A stretch of DNA of 64,000 bases from Streptomyces sp. DHE7-1 (GTDB taxonomy: Bacteria; Actinomycetota; Actinomycetes; Streptomycetales; Streptomycetaceae). A model generated the notes under the pieces. It was not told the DNA's origin. It saw nothing but the letters and a program-made list of their open reading frames with translations, and made no database searches. Numbering within the stretch: position 1 is the stretch's first letter; each line of letters opens with the position of its first letter. The translations under genes and the position numbers were made by a program. This document shows positions 1 through 8,806 of the stretch, piece after piece. The DNA lies in NCBI GenBank assembly GCA_016432725.1, contig JACJDG010000003.1:7160001-7224000 (forward strand), read 5' to 3'.

Positions 1-1235
1 ACGCGCGTCGCCTGCCCGGCCTGGAACAGGCGGTCCAGAGCCCCCTCGAGACCCCCGCGGTCCTCGCCCGGCGGGACGACTACACCTCGCACTGGCACGA
101 CGACGGCCAGGTCGGCTGGCTGGAGGGCATCGGAGCCGACCTCCACCGAGGCCAGGGACGGCTCGCCGGTCCCCGCACGGTCACCGTGACCGGCCCCGAC
201 GGCACGGTCACCACCCTCACCGCCCGGCACGCCGTCGCGGTCTGCACCGGCACCAGCGCCCGGCTGCCCCGCCTGCCGGGCCTCGACGGCGTCAAGCCCT
301 GGACCAGCCGCGAGGCCACCAGCGCCAAGGCGGCCCCCGGCCGGCTGATCGTCGTCGGCGGCGGGGTCGTCGCCACCGAGATGGCCACCGCCTGGCAGGC
401 CCTCGGCTCCCGGGTCACCCTGCTGGTGCGGGGCAAGGGCCTGCTGAGCCGCATGGAACCGTTCGCCGGGGAACTGGTCGCCGACGCGCTCGCCGAGGCG
501 GGCGTGGACGTCCGCACGGGGACGTCCGTCGAGTCCGTCTCCCGGGAGGACGGCACCGTCGTGGTCGTCACCGGCGCCGGGGACCGCGTCGAGGCCGACG
601 AGATCCTCTTCGCCACCGGCCGGGCCCCGCGGACCGGGGACATCGGCCTGGACACCGTCGGCCTGGAACCCGGCTCCTGGCTCGACGTGGACGACAGCCT
701 CCGGGTCGAGGGCGTCGACTGGCTGTACGCGGTCGGTGACGTCAACCACCGCGCACTCCTCACCCACCAGGGCAAGTACCAGGCCCGGATCGCGGGCGCC
801 GCGATCGCCGCGCGCGCCACCGGCGCCGAACCGTCCGACGAGCCCTGGGGCGCCCACGCGGCCACCGCCGACCACCACGCCGTACCCCAGGTCGTCTTCA
901 CCGACCCCGAGGCCGCCGCCGTCGGGCTGTCCCTGGCCGAGGCCGAGCAGGCGGGGCACCGGGTCCGCGCGGTCGACGTCGAGTTCTCCTCGGTCGCGGG
1001 CGCCGGCCTGTACGGCGACGGCTACAAGGGCCGCGCCCGCATGGTCGTCGACCTGGAGGAGGAGATCCTGCGCGGGGTCACCTTCGTCGGCCCCGGCGTC
1101 GGCGAGCTCATCCACTCCGCGACCGTCGCGGTCGCCGGCCGGGTCCCGGTCGGCCGGCTCTGGCACGCCGTCCCGTCGTATCCGACGCTGAGCGAGGTGT
1201 GGCTGCGGCTGCTGGAGGCCTACCGGGACAACTGA
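1..1235 (+). CDS. NAD(P)/FAD-dependent disulfide oxidoreductase, 5' end outside the window
   Basis: This is the C-terminal part, about 411 residues, of a class I pyridine nucleotide-disulfide oxidoreductase (dihydrolipoamide dehydrogenase, mercuric and glutathione reductase family). The open frame runs in from the window edge, so the start, the first FAD Rossmann motif and any CxxxxC redox pair are not visible. Visible parts are the NAD(P)-binding Rossmann segment (VVGGGVVATEMATAWQALG), the second FAD motif (LYAVGDVNHRALLTHQGKYQ) and the dimerisation domain beginning VPQVVFTDPEAAAVGL. The catalytic His-Glu pair normal near the end of true disulfide reductases is not obvious (the tail reads HAVPSYPTLSEVW), so the substrate cannot be named. 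It converges on the deformylase gene with only 8 bases between the two stops. Confidence 0.85.
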   Translation, partial: ARRLPGLEQAVQSPLETPAVLARRDDYTSHWHDDGQVGWLEGIGADLHRGQGRLAGPRTVTVTGPDGTVTTLTARHAVAVCTGTSARLPRLPGLDGVKPWTSREATSAKAAPGRLIVVGGGVVATEMATAWQALGSRVTLLVRGKGLLSRMEPFAGELVADALAEAGVDVRTGTSVESVSREDGTVVVVTGAGDRVEADEILFATGRAPRTGDIGLDTVGLEPGSWLDVDDSLRVEGVDWLYAVGDVNHRALLTHQGKYQARIAGAAIAARATGAEPSDEPWGAHAATADHHAVPQVVFTDPEAAAVGLSLAEAEQAGHRVRAVDVEFSSVAGAGLYGDGYKGRARMVVDLEEEILRGVTFVGPGVGELIHSATVAVAGRVPVGRLWHAVPSYPTLSEVWLRLLEAYRDN

Positions 1236-1243
1236 GAGGCGCG

Positions 1244-1888
1244 TTACGGCAGTTCGAAGCCGAGCGCCTCGGCCGCCGCCTGCGGTGCCGGCTGTGCCCA
1301 CAGGGCCGCCACCGCCTCGTTCGTGGACAGCGAGCGCGGCTGCGCACGGTCGAGGTAGAGGACGCCGTCGAGGTGGTCCGTCTCGTGCTGGACGATGCGG
1401 GCGGGCCAGCCGGTGAACACCTCGTCCAGCGCGGAGCCGTGCTCGTCCTCCCCGCGCAGCCGCACCTCGGCGTGCCGGGCCACCACGGCCTGCCAGCCCG
1501 GCACGCTCAGGCAGCCCTCGAAGAACGCGGCGCGGGCCCCGCCCACGGGCTCGTACGACGGGTTGACCAGGACGCGGAACGGCTGCGGCACCCGGCCCCG
1601 GATCCGCGCCACCTCCTCCGGCACCGGCGCCGGATCCTCGACGACCGCGATCCGCAGCGCGATCCCGACCTGCGGGGCGGCCAGGCCCACACCGGGCGCC
1701 GCGTGCATGGTCAGGCGCAGCGCCTCGACGAAGCGGGCCAGCAGGGCGGGCCCGAGCTGGCCCTCGTAGGGCTCGGTGCCGCGTCTGAGGACCGGCCGTC
1801 CGGCCGCGACGATGGGCAAGGGGCCGCCGGCGGCGAGAAGTTCCTCGACACGCTCGGCGAGCGGTGCCTGATCACTGGGAGGTGCCAT
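1244..1888 (-). CDS. def: Peptide deformylase
   Basis: 214-residue cytosolic metalloenzyme that removes the N-formyl group from nascent proteins. All three family motifs are present in order: GVGLAAPQVG (motif 1), EGCLSVPG with the metal-binding Cys (motif 2) and QHETDHLDG with the two metal-ligand His and catalytic Glu (motif 3). Streptomycetes usually carry several deformylase genes, so this may be a paralogue rather than the housekeeping copy; the window lacks the usual fmt neighbour. The chosen ATG precedes APPSDQ. A further in-frame start about 10 codons upstream is possible. The reading frame stays open far upstream, which is only a high-GC shadow of the divergent PepSY gene. Confidence 0.93.
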   Translation of the reverse strand: MAPPSDQAPLAERVEELLAAGGPLPIVAAGRPVLRRGTEPYEGQLGPALLARFVEALRLTMHAAPGVGLAAPQVGIALRIAVVEDPAPVPEEVARIRGRVPQPFRVLVNPSYEPVGGARAAFFEGCLSVPGWQAVVARHAEVRLRGEDEHGSALDEVFTGWPARIVQHETDHLDGVLYLDRAQPRSLSTNEAVAALWAQPAPQAAAEALGFELP

Positions 1889-2020
1889 CGCGTCAGAATG
1901 CCACGCCCGCCCGGATTTCATGTGGCACAGGTCACCAACACCCCGGGGAACTCGGCGCTCTTCCGGCCCGACTACTGGACCGTCACCGCTGGAGAACCGC
2001 TCCCCGAAAGAAGCCCGCCG

Positions 2021-3424
2021 ATGTCCACCGCTCCCTCGCCCACCCGGGACGAGGCCCCCGCCCCGGCTCCCGCCCCGGGCCGCTGGGCCGCGCTGCGTCC
2101 CCTCGTCCTGCGCCTGCACTTCTACACCGGACTGCTCGTCGCCCCGTTCCTGCTGGTCGCCGCCGTCACCGGACTGCTCTACGCGGGCTCCTTCCAGGCC
2201 GAGAAGATCGTGTACCGCCATGAGCTGACGGTGCCGGCCGGTGAGCGGGAACTGCCCGTCTCCGCCCAGGTCGCCGCCGCCCGCGAGGCCCATCCCGAGG
2301 GCACCGTCGCGGCCGTCCGGCCCGCCCCCGGGGCGGGATCGACCACCCGGGTGCTGCTCTCCGGCGTCGAGGGAGTGGACCCCGATCGCACCCTCGCCGT
2401 GTTCGTGAACCCGTACACCGGGGAGATCCGCGGAGCGCTCGAACAGTACGGCTCGACCGGCGCCCTCCCGCTGCGCACCTGGATCGACGAGCTCCACCGC
2501 GACCTGCACCTGGGCGGCACCGGCCGGCTCTACAGCGAACTCGCGGCGAGCTGGCTGTGGGTGACAGCCGCCGGCGGACTGGCGCTGTGGTTCTCCCGGC
2601 GGCGGGCGCTGCGCAGGCTGCGCGGCACCGGCGGCCGGCGCCGCACCCTCGGCCTGCACGGCACGGTCGGCGCCTGGACCGCCGCGGGATTCCTGTTCCT
2701 GTCGGCGACCGGCCTCACCTGGTCGACGTACGCCGGCGGCCACATCGGCGACCTGCGCGCCTCGCTCGGCCAGGCGACGCCCACGCTGTCGGCGGCCGTG
2801 AGCGGGGGCGAGCACGCGGGCCACGGCGCGGCGGCCGGCGCCGGCGGCACAGCCGAGCACGGCGTGGGCCTGGACCGGGTGCTCGCGGCGGCCCGGGCCG
2901 AGGGACTGGACGGTCCGGTGGAGATCGTCCCGCCCGCCGGCGAAGGCGTCGCGTACGTCGTCAAGCAGGTGCGGCGCGACTGGCCCGGGAAGCAGGACGC
3001 CGTCGCCGTCGACCCGGCCACCGGTGAGATCACCGGCGAACTGCGCTTCGCCGACTACCCCGTGCTCGCCAAGCTGACCCGCTGGGGCATCGACCTGCAC
3101 ACCGGGGTCCTCTTCGGACTCCCCAACCAGATCGCCCTCGCCCTGCTCGCCCTCTCCCTGATCCTGCTGATCGTGTGGGGCTACCGCATGTGGTGGCAGC
3201 GGGGCCGGGGCTCCGCCTTCGGCCGCCCGGTCCCGCGCGGCGCCTGGGCCCAGGTGTCGCCGTACGTCGTCGTCCCCGCGCTGGCCGCGATCGCGGTCCT
3301 CGGCTGGTTCGTGCCGCTGCTCGGCATCCCGCTGGCCGCCTTCGTCGCCGTGGACGTGGTCCTCGGTGAGATCGCGTACCGGCGGGGGCGGCGCACGTAC
3401 CGGAGCGCGCCCGGCGCGAGATAG
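2021..3424 (+). CDS. PepSY-associated TM helix (PiuB-like) membrane protein
   Basis: 467-residue integral membrane protein of the PepSY-TM / PiuB family, often linked to iron or copper handling and to membrane-bound reductases. After a proline-rich cytoplasmic tail the first helix spans about residues 38-58 (LLVAPFLLVAAVTGLLYAG), followed by an external PepSY-like domain, two central helices near residues 180-235, a His-rich external loop (GGEHAGHGAAAG), a second PepSY-like stretch ending in DPATGEITGELRF, and two or three C-terminal helices. Conserved helix-capping His residues (LHFYTG, LHRDLHLG, LHGTVG, IDLHTGVLFG) resemble the haem or metal ligands of the family. The ATG gives the expected family length; the frame upstream of it lies opposite the deformylase gene and is not coding. 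Confidence 0.85.
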   Translation: MSTAPSPTRDEAPAPAPAPGRWAALRPLVLRLHFYTGLLVAPFLLVAAVTGLLYAGSFQAEKIVYRHELTVPAGERELPVSAQVAAAREAHPEGTVAAVRPAPGAGSTTRVLLSGVEGVDPDRTLAVFVNPYTGEIRGALEQYGSTGALPLRTWIDELHRDLHLGGTGRLYSELAASWLWVTAAGGLALWFSRRRALRRLRGTGGRRRTLGLHGTVGAWTAAGFLFLSATGLTWSTYAGGHIGDLRASLGQATPTLSAAVSGGEHAGHGAAAGAGGTAEHGVGLDRVLAAARAEGLDGPVEIVPPAGEGVAYVVKQVRRDWPGKQDAVAVDPATGEITGELRFADYPVLAKLTRWGIDLHTGVLFGLPNQIALALLALSLILLIVWGYRMWWQRGRGSAFGRPVPRGAWAQVSPYVVVPALAAIAVLGWFVPLLGIPLAAFVAVDVVLGEIAYRRGRRTYRSAPGAR

Positions 3425-3430
3425 CGCGAA

Positions 3431-3459
3431 GGGCCCGGTTCCCGCACGGAACCGGGCCC
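3431..3459. terminator. Perfect 12-bp hairpin between convergent genes
   Basis: Left arm 3431-3442 and right arm 3448-3459 are exact reverse complements around a 5-base loop (CGCAC). It sits just after the PepSY stop and just before the TPR stop, so it probably terminates both transcripts. There is no T tract, which is normal in streptomycetes. Confidence 0.75.
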
Positions 3460-3473
3460 CGCGCCGCCGCTGC

Positions 3474-3833
3474 TCACTCCTCGGGGAAGTCGCCCGCGAG
3501 CGCCGCGGCGATCCGCAGGTGCGGGGCCGCCTCGTCGTGCCGGGCCTGCCGCTGGAGCGTGCGGCCCAGCATCAGCCGCGCGTAGTGCTCCACCGGGTCC
3601 CGCTCCACGATGATCCGCAGCTCGGCCTCCGCACGGCGCAACTGGGCCGAGTGGTAGTAGGCGCGGGCCAGCAGCAGCCGCGGCCCGGTCTGCTCCGGCA
3701 CCTCCTCGACCAGCCGCGCCAGCACCCGCGCGGCGCCGGCGTAGTCCTCGGCGTCGAAGAACAGCCCCGCGCGCTCCCAGCGCTCGGCCGGGGTGCCCTG
3801 GTCGTAGTACGTGGTCTCCACTCGCGTCTCCAC
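3474..3833 (-). CDS. Small tetratricopeptide repeat protein
   Basis: 119-residue soluble all-helical protein with about two and a half TPR units: AERWERAGLFFDAEDYAGAA, then the unit starting PRLLLARAYYHSAQLRRAEA, then HYARLMLGRTLQRQARHDEA. TPR scaffolds mediate protein-protein contacts; no partner can be named. The GTG start (VETRVETTYY) is preferred because a full Shine-Dalgarno sequence AAGGAGG ends six bases before it. The longer ATG reading would translate straight through that site. The upstream region on this strand is unusually AT-rich (GGAATATTGAACTAT, about 3865-3890) and probably holds its own promoter. Confidence 0.8.
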   Translation of the reverse strand: METRVETTYYDQGTPAERWERAGLFFDAEDYAGAARVLARLVEEVPEQTGPRLLLARAYYHSAQLRRAEAELRIIVERDPVEHYARLMLGRTLQRQARHDEAAPHLRIAAALAGDFPEE

Positions 3834-3978
3834 TGATGACCTCCTTCGGGAGGCCACAACGGAAGGAGATAGTTCAATATTCCACTAACTCGAGGGCCGG
3901 GTGCAGGCGACCGCCGGACCGGTCGTCGCGCGGGTTCCCGGTGGCGGACACCCGTGCGGGGGGCGCGGTCCCCGCCGG

Positions 3979-4275
3979 TCAGGGACGGGCCCACTGCCGG
4001 TCGTAGCGCGGGACCGTGGCGCCGCCGCCGGCCCGGACGGCCTCGACCACCGCCTGGTGCAGGTCCCGGCTCTCGGGCTGCGAGGAGCAGGGCACGGGAC
4101 TGCCGGTCAGCGTGTACCACAGGGAGGTGCCGGTGTACTGGACCCGCACGACCGCCTGCCTGGCGTCCCAGGTGGTGTGCACGGTCAGGTCGCCGGTGAC
4201 GATCCCGGCCTCGTCGGTACGGACGCCTCCCGGCCCCGTGAAGACGCCCTGCGTCGTCCAAGATGTCTGGACCAT
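3979..4275 (-). CDS. Hypothetical protein, 98 aa
   Basis: I do not recognise this family. The 98-residue product starts MVQTSWTTQGVFTGPGGVRT, has no signal peptide or membrane segment, looks beta-rich in its first 60 residues (alternating hydrophobics, e.g. VVRVQYTGTSLWYTLTG) and ends with a short helix and a basic tail. The ATG is supported by a GGGAGG ribosome site about 8 bases upstream; an earlier start would add an unconserved-looking Arg/Ala-rich stretch. It follows the sugar ABC operon on the same strand after a 108-base gap, so it may be a distal member or an independent gene. Confidence 0.6.
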   Translation of the reverse strand: MVQTSWTTQGVFTGPGGVRTDEAGIVTGDLTVHTTWDARQAVVRVQYTGTSLWYTLTGSPVPCSSQPESRDLHQAVVEAVRAGGGATVPRYDRQWARP

Positions 4276-4383
4276 GATTCCGGCCTCCCTCGTGAACGCG
4301 GGCGCGGCTCTTCCTCCGGCGGCCCGCCTCCGCACGGATCCAGTGTGTGCCCACTCCCGGCGGACGGCCTGTCGGGAGGCCGG

Positions 4384-5253
4384 TCACTTGAGTCCGCTGA
4401 GCATGACCCCGCGGATGTAGTGCTTCTGCAGCAGCAGGAAGACGATCAGCACCGGCAGGATGCTCAGCACCAGGCCGGCCATGACGATGGGCATCGTGCG
4501 CGACGGGTCCACGTAGTCCTGCAGGAGCTGGATGCCGACGGGCAGGGTCATCACGTCCGGGTCGGCGGTCGAGACGAGCAGCGCCCAGATGTACTCGTTC
4601 CAGGCGTCCACGAAGGTCAGCAGCCCGAGCGTCACCACGACCGGTTTGGTCTGCGGCACCACGATCCGCCACCACACGGCGAACTCGCCGGCCCCGTCGA
4701 TGCGCGCGGCCTCCAGCACCTCGTCCGGGATCGACACCATGAACTGGCGCATCAGGAAGATCCCGAACCCGTTCACGAGGAACGGCATGGTGAGCGCCAC
4801 GATGCTGACGGTCAGGCCGGCGCCGCCGCGCCCGAACACGTCGTTCCCGCCCGCCAGCGGCCAGTGCACCAGGATCAGGAAGTGCGGGATGAAGAAGAGG
4901 AACGGCGGGAACATCATCGTCGACAGCACCAGGCGGAAGACGAAGTCCCGGCCGGGAAAGCGGAGTTTGGCGAGCGCGTACCCGGCGAGCGAAGAGGTCA
5001 CCAGCACCGATCCGGTGATCACGGCGGTGGCGACCACACTGTTGCGGAAGAGCACCGGCAGGTCGAGCTGCTCGACGGCCGCCCGGTAGTTGGACAGGTC
5101 GAACGCCTTCGGCAGGAAGCGGTACGGGAGGGTGCCGGACTCGCCCGGTCCCTTGAAGGACGTCATCACCATGTCCAGGAACGGCACCATGGTGAGCACG
5201 GCGCCGCTCACCACCAGCAGGTACGACAGCCACGGGAAACGGCGGCGGATCAC
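4384..5253 (-). CDS. Carbohydrate ABC transporter permease, MalG type
   Basis: 289-residue inner-membrane permease of a CUT1 sugar importer. About six transmembrane helices are visible, and the EAA loop that docks the ATPase reads EVLEAARIDGAGEFAVWWRI, followed by PQTKPVVVTLG. The end (HYIRGVMLSGLK) is the usual MalG-type C terminus. The start is a GTG overlapping the stop of the upstream permease (GTGA), showing translational coupling. It is the last gene of a four-gene unit. No ATPase gene is present; in streptomycetes such importers commonly share the MsiK ATPase, which is an inference here. Confidence 0.92.
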   Translation of the reverse strand: MIRRRFPWLSYLLVVSGAVLTMVPFLDMVMTSFKGPGESGTLPYRFLPKAFDLSNYRAAVEQLDLPVLFRNSVVATAVITGSVLVTSSLAGYALAKLRFPGRDFVFRLVLSTMMFPPFLFFIPHFLILVHWPLAGGNDVFGRGGAGLTVSIVALTMPFLVNGFGIFLMRQFMVSIPDEVLEAARIDGAGEFAVWWRIVVPQTKPVVVTLGLLTFVDAWNEYIWALLVSTADPDVMTLPVGIQLLQDYVDPSRTMPIVMAGLVLSILPVLIVFLLLQKHYIRGVMLSGLK

Positions 5254-6215
5254 GCGTCCTCCCCCTTGCGCCGGAAGAGCAGCAACTGCAGCAGGGTGAC
5301 CACGAGGACCACCAGGAACAGCACGAAGGCGGCGGCGCTCGCGGTGCCCCAGTCGCCGTAGCTGAAGGCCTGCCGGTACATCTCCAGCGCGGCGACCGCG
5401 GTCGCGTCGCCCGGCCCGCCCTTCGTCATCACGATGATCAGCGCGAACGACTGCAGCCCGGTCAGGAACTGGGTCACGCACACGAACAGCAGGGACGGCC
5501 GCAGCAGCGGCAGGGTGATCCGCAGGAAGACGGTGACGGGCCCGGCGCCGTCGAGCGCCGCGGCCTCGTAGTACGAACCCGGGATGGACTTCAGGCCGGC
5601 GGTCAGGACGAGGATCGCGGTACCGACCGACGCCCAGGCCTGGACGACCACGACCGACGGCAGCGCGGTGCCGGGGTCCTGCAGGAACGCCACCGAGTCG
5701 AGCCCGATGGCGTTGAGCACGCCGTTGACCAGCCCGCCCGGCTCGTACATGTACTTCCACACGTTGCCGACGGCGACCACGGTCGTGACGATCGGCAGGA
5801 AGTACAGGGTGCGCCACAGCCCCTGGAACCGCAGCTTGTCGATGCAGGTGGCGACGAGCACGGAGCCGGTGAGCGCGAGGGCCACGGTGCCCAGCGCGTA
5901 CAGCAGCGTGTTGGTGAGGACCGGCGTCAGGAACGTCGACCCGTCCGCGAGGAGGCCGGCGAAGTTGTCCAGGCCGACCGGATCGATGTCGCCGAGGTCG
6001 AACCCGGTCCAGCGGGACATCGACAGCAGCAGCGCGAAACCGAGTGGAAGGAAGAGGAAGACCGCGAAGAACAGCAGCGTCGGGGCCAGGAAGAGATAGG
6101 CGACGGCGGTCTGGCGGCGGCGGGCCCGCCCGCGGCGTCCGCCGGCGGGAGGACCGGCGTGCCGGGTGCCCAGGTCCGCCTGGCCGGCCGTCTCCGGCGC
6201 CAGCGTGTTCACCAT
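5250..6215 (-). CDS. Carbohydrate ABC transporter permease, MalF type
   Basis: 321-residue inner-membrane permease, partner of the MalG-type protein encoded just downstream. An Arg-rich cytosolic N terminus (about residues 1-40) leads into the first helix (AYLFLAPTLLFFAVFLFLPL). The EAA loop reads YYEAAALDGAGPVTVFLRI and is followed by TLPLLRPSLLF, as in binding-protein-dependent sugar permeases. The ATG overlaps the end of the substrate-binding protein gene by 7 bases and its stop overlaps the next start by 4, so the three proteins are made coupled. Predicted function is uptake of an oligosaccharide or monosaccharide; the substrate cannot be read from the sequence. Confidence 0.92.
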   Translation of the reverse strand: MVNTLAPETAGQADLGTRHAGPPAGGRRGRARRRQTAVAYLFLAPTLLFFAVFLFLPLGFALLLSMSRWTGFDLGDIDPVGLDNFAGLLADGSTFLTPVLTNTLLYALGTVALALTGSVLVATCIDKLRFQGLWRTLYFLPIVTTVVAVGNVWKYMYEPGGLVNGVLNAIGLDSVAFLQDPGTALPSVVVVQAWASVGTAILVLTAGLKSIPGSYYEAAALDGAGPVTVFLRITLPLLRPSLLFVCVTQFLTGLQSFALIIVMTKGGPGDATAVAALEMYRQAFSYGDWGTASAAAFVLFLVVLVVTLLQLLLFRRKGEDA

Positions 6216-7558
6216 GAGCGCGCCACCTCCTGGTCGACCTGCCGGCGGGTGCTGCGCAGCGCCTCGTCGACCGACCGCTGACCGGTCCACAGCGCCTCGA
6301 TGTTCTTGCGCAGCAGCGACTTGGCCTGCTGTGCGCCCGGTACGTTCGGCTCGGGCACCGCGTAGGCCAGCGCGTCCAGGAACGGGCGCAGATTCGGATC
6401 GCCGCCCCCGCTCAGCAGGGTCCGCATGTCGTCGGCCCGGCCGGTCAGGGAGCCGACCGAGACCTGCAGGGCGCTCATCCGGGTCGCCGTCGCACCCCGC
6501 CCGGCGCCTTTCACGCCCACTTTCTCGGTGTTGAGCCAGCGCAGGAACTCCCAGGCCTCGCGCGGGTGTTCGCTGGCCGCGTTGACCCCCAGCATGAAGC
6601 CGGTGGAGAGGGTGGCGCGCCTGCCGTCCGCCTCGGGCACCGGAACCGGCGCGACGCCGACGTCCCGGTAGCCCGCGCCCATCAGCTCCTTCAGGCTCCC
6701 GGTCCACCAGCCGGCGCTGATCACCATGGCCACCTGCCCGGACGGGAACGCCTTGTAGACGTTGACGCCGGGCGCGCTGGCGCCGGTCACCACCAGCCGG
6801 TGCTCCAGGCCGAACACGGCCCGGCCGGCCGCCGAGTCGATGGCGGTGCGCCGGCCGTCCGCGGAGACGAACCTGCCGCCGGCGGCGTTGAGCAGGGCCA
6901 GGGTCTGGCCGACGGTGGTGGAGTCGTCGTAGACCGACAGGCCGAACCCCTGCACCAGCGTGTTGCCGTACCGGTCCCGCCGGGCGGTGCGGCGGGCCGC
7001 CTCCTCCAGCTCCCGCCAGGTGCGCGGCGGTCCGTCGAGGCCGGCCGCGCGCAGCAGCCGCTTGTTGTAGTAGAGCGCGTAGGTCTGCGCCTCGGTGGGA
7101 TAGCCGTAGACCCGGCCACCCACCGAGGCCGCGCGGACCGCCGCCGCGCCGTAGCCCCGGCCGATCTCCTCGGCGTGCTCGCGCGGCGCGGGCCGCAGGA
7201 CGCCGGCCCGGACGAGCTGGCCGTTCCACAGGCAGTACGGGTGCAGGATGTCGGCGCCCTGGCCCGCCGCCTGCCGGACCATGAACGTGGTCAGCAGATC
7301 GGTGAACTCCACCGCCTTCGTACGGATCTTGACCCGGTCGTGCGTGGCGTTCCACTCGTCGACCGGACCCTGCAGGGCCTGCTTCAGCTCCCCGCTCGCG
7401 TAGTGGGAGAGCAGGGTGAGCTCGATCGGGTCCCCGGGCCGGCCGGTGCCCCGGTGCGGAGCGGCGCACCCGGAGGCGAGCAGCGCCGAGGGCAGGGCGA
7501 GAGCGAAGTGACGGCGGCTCAGCCGGCCCGCCGTCCCGGGCCGGCTGCCGGGTGTCAT
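6209..7558 (-). CDS. Sugar ABC transporter substrate-binding lipoprotein (Tat signal)
   Basis: 449-residue extracellular solute-binding protein (family 1). The N terminus has a twin-arginine signal (LSRRHFALALPSALL) running directly into a lipobox-like ASGC, so it should be exported folded and anchored as a lipoprotein. The mature part begins with ITLLSHYASG-type binding-protein sequence (PIELTLLSHYASGELKQALQ) and has the typical GQVAMVISAGWWTGSLKELM segment late in the fold. The start ATG overlaps the stop of the acetyltransferase gene (ATGA) and its own end overlaps the first permease gene. The operon order acetyltransferase, binding protein, permease, permease is unusual only for the first gene. 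Confidence 0.92.
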   Translation of the reverse strand: MTPGSRPGTAGRLSRRHFALALPSALLASGCAAPHRGTGRPGDPIELTLLSHYASGELKQALQGPVDEWNATHDRVKIRTKAVEFTDLLTTFMVRQAAGQGADILHPYCLWNGQLVRAGVLRPAPREHAEEIGRGYGAAAVRAASVGGRVYGYPTEAQTYALYYNKRLLRAAGLDGPPRTWRELEEAARRTARRDRYGNTLVQGFGLSVYDDSTTVGQTLALLNAAGGRFVSADGRRTAIDSAAGRAVFGLEHRLVVTGASAPGVNVYKAFPSGQVAMVISAGWWTGSLKELMGAGYRDVGVAPVPVPEADGRRATLSTGFMLGVNAASEHPREAWEFLRWLNTEKVGVKGAGRGATATRMSALQVSVGSLTGRADDMRTLLSGGGDPNLRPFLDALAYAVPEPNVPGAQQAKSLLRKNIEALWTGQRSVDEALRSTRRQVDQEVARSW

Positions 7559-8535
7559 AGGGCGGCCTCCCGGCGCAGCACCCGGAACACCCGGGTGTCG
7601 CTGAAGCCGGCCTTGCGGTACATGTGGCCCGCCGGGGACCGGGCGCCGGTCCACAGGAACCACGCGGAGTGCGCGCGCCGCGCCCGCATCCGCTCCAGGA
7701 CCAGGTGCAGCAGGACCTCGCCGAGTCCGGTGCCGCGCATCTCCTCCCGGACCCCGATCGGGCCGAAGCGCTCGTCCACCCCGTCGAACGCCCCGTGCAT
7801 CGCCCAGCCGGACAGGCGGCCCGCGGGGTCCCGGACGACGACGATCCGGTCGAGCGGTGTGCCCGCGGTCAGACACGCCCGGATGGTGCACGCCCAGTCC
7901 GGGCCGAAGTGGCCGCCGGCGAGCGCGAGGAGGTCCACCAGGTCGTCGTCGGACGGAGTGGTGAACCGGTGGCCGCGGGCGGTCAGTTCGCCCAGCCGGC
8001 GCGCGACGTCGTCGGGGAGGCGGTAGCCGACCAGGCCGCGGTGCATCGCCGTCGCCTCGTACAGCGTGCGGAACCCCAGGGACCCGAGCAGCGCGGCGGC
8101 CTCCGGGTAGGCCTCGGCGTCCAGGCCGGGCAGGACGTAGTCGGGGGTGTACGAGGAGAAGTCCACCCGGGTGCGGCCGTGACCGTGCAGCCAGTCCAGG
8201 GCCTCGGTCAGCAGCCGGCGGCCCAGGCCCCGGCCGCGGGCGTCCGGGTCGGTGAAGAAGAACGGGATCCAGCCCTGCTCCGGCTCCAGGTCGGTGCCGG
8301 CCAGCGGTGTCAGCCTGCGCACCGCGTAGGCGGCGCCCACGACACGGCCGCCCTCGACGGCGACCCGGAGTCCCTCGGGGTCGAAGTTGGGGTCGAGCAG
8401 CACCAGGGAGCGGAAGCGGTCCGCGGTGACGGCGTCGGCGGGCGCGCTCCGGCGCCAGGCCTCCACCAGCGGTGGTCCGTCGCCGGCGCGGAAGCCCCGG
8501 ATCGCGGTCCGTGAGGCCGTCGTGAGATCGGTCAT
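7555..8535 (-). CDS. Tandem GNAT-fold N-acetyltransferase
   Basis: 326-residue cytosolic protein with two GNAT modules. The first (about residues 10-160) carries the acetyl-CoA loop DARGRGLGRRLL; the second (about 175-320) carries REEMRGTGLGEVLLHL and the late GHMYRKAGFSDTRVFRVL motif with the alpha-4 Tyr. It is the first gene of the sugar ABC operon and is coupled to the binding protein by an ATGA overlap. Why an acetyltransferase leads a sugar importer is unclear: it could acetylate an imported amino-sugar or act on a protein. The ATG is preceded at about 11 bases by GGAAGGA. The transcript probably starts in the divergent interval shared with the histidine kinase gene. Confidence 0.85.
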   Translation of the reverse strand: MTDLTTASRTAIRGFRAGDGPPLVEAWRRSAPADAVTADRFRSLVLLDPNFDPEGLRVAVEGGRVVGAAYAVRRLTPLAGTDLEPEQGWIPFFFTDPDARGRGLGRRLLTEALDWLHGHGRTRVDFSSYTPDYVLPGLDAEAYPEAAALLGSLGFRTLYEATAMHRGLVGYRLPDDVARRLGELTARGHRFTTPSDDDLVDLLALAGGHFGPDWACTIRACLTAGTPLDRIVVVRDPAGRLSGWAMHGAFDGVDERFGPIGVREEMRGTGLGEVLLHLVLERMRARRAHSAWFLWTGARSPAGHMYRKAGFSDTRVFRVLRREAAL

Positions 8536-8750
8536 CGACGGGGTGGTCCTTCCCGGTGTCTGAGGCCGGTGCCAGGGGCCCGGGGTCAGGGGTGGTGCGG
8601 GATCGCCCCCTGGGCCCCGTCCTGCCGGTCGCATCTCAAAACGAATGCCCGAAATCTAATGGTATGTCACGCCCATAAGCAATGATCTGCCACCGGGTCG
8701 CGCCGTCTCGTCCACGCGGTCCCGCGTATCAGGCCACGCTGTTCTCCGAC

Positions 8751-8765
8751 AGGGCCGTTGGGGCA
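8751..8765. promoter_or_regulatory. Candidate OsdR/DevR-type box before the kinase gene
   Basis: AGGGCCGTTGGGGCA lies 42 bases before the kinase start, in the interval divergent to the sugar operon. It fits the motif (AGGGCCGTTNGGCCCC) seen in front of several other genes of this island, but its right half is imperfect. Confidence 0.4.
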
Positions 8766-8806
8766 TCCTGTCTCCCGAGGTCGCAGGAGAGGACGGGGGC
8801 ACCGGC

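Noticed and set aside
1244..3100. A long N-terminal extension of the peptide deformylase
   Set aside because: The extra part is antisense to the PepSY gene; the deformylase has a normal start and length without it.
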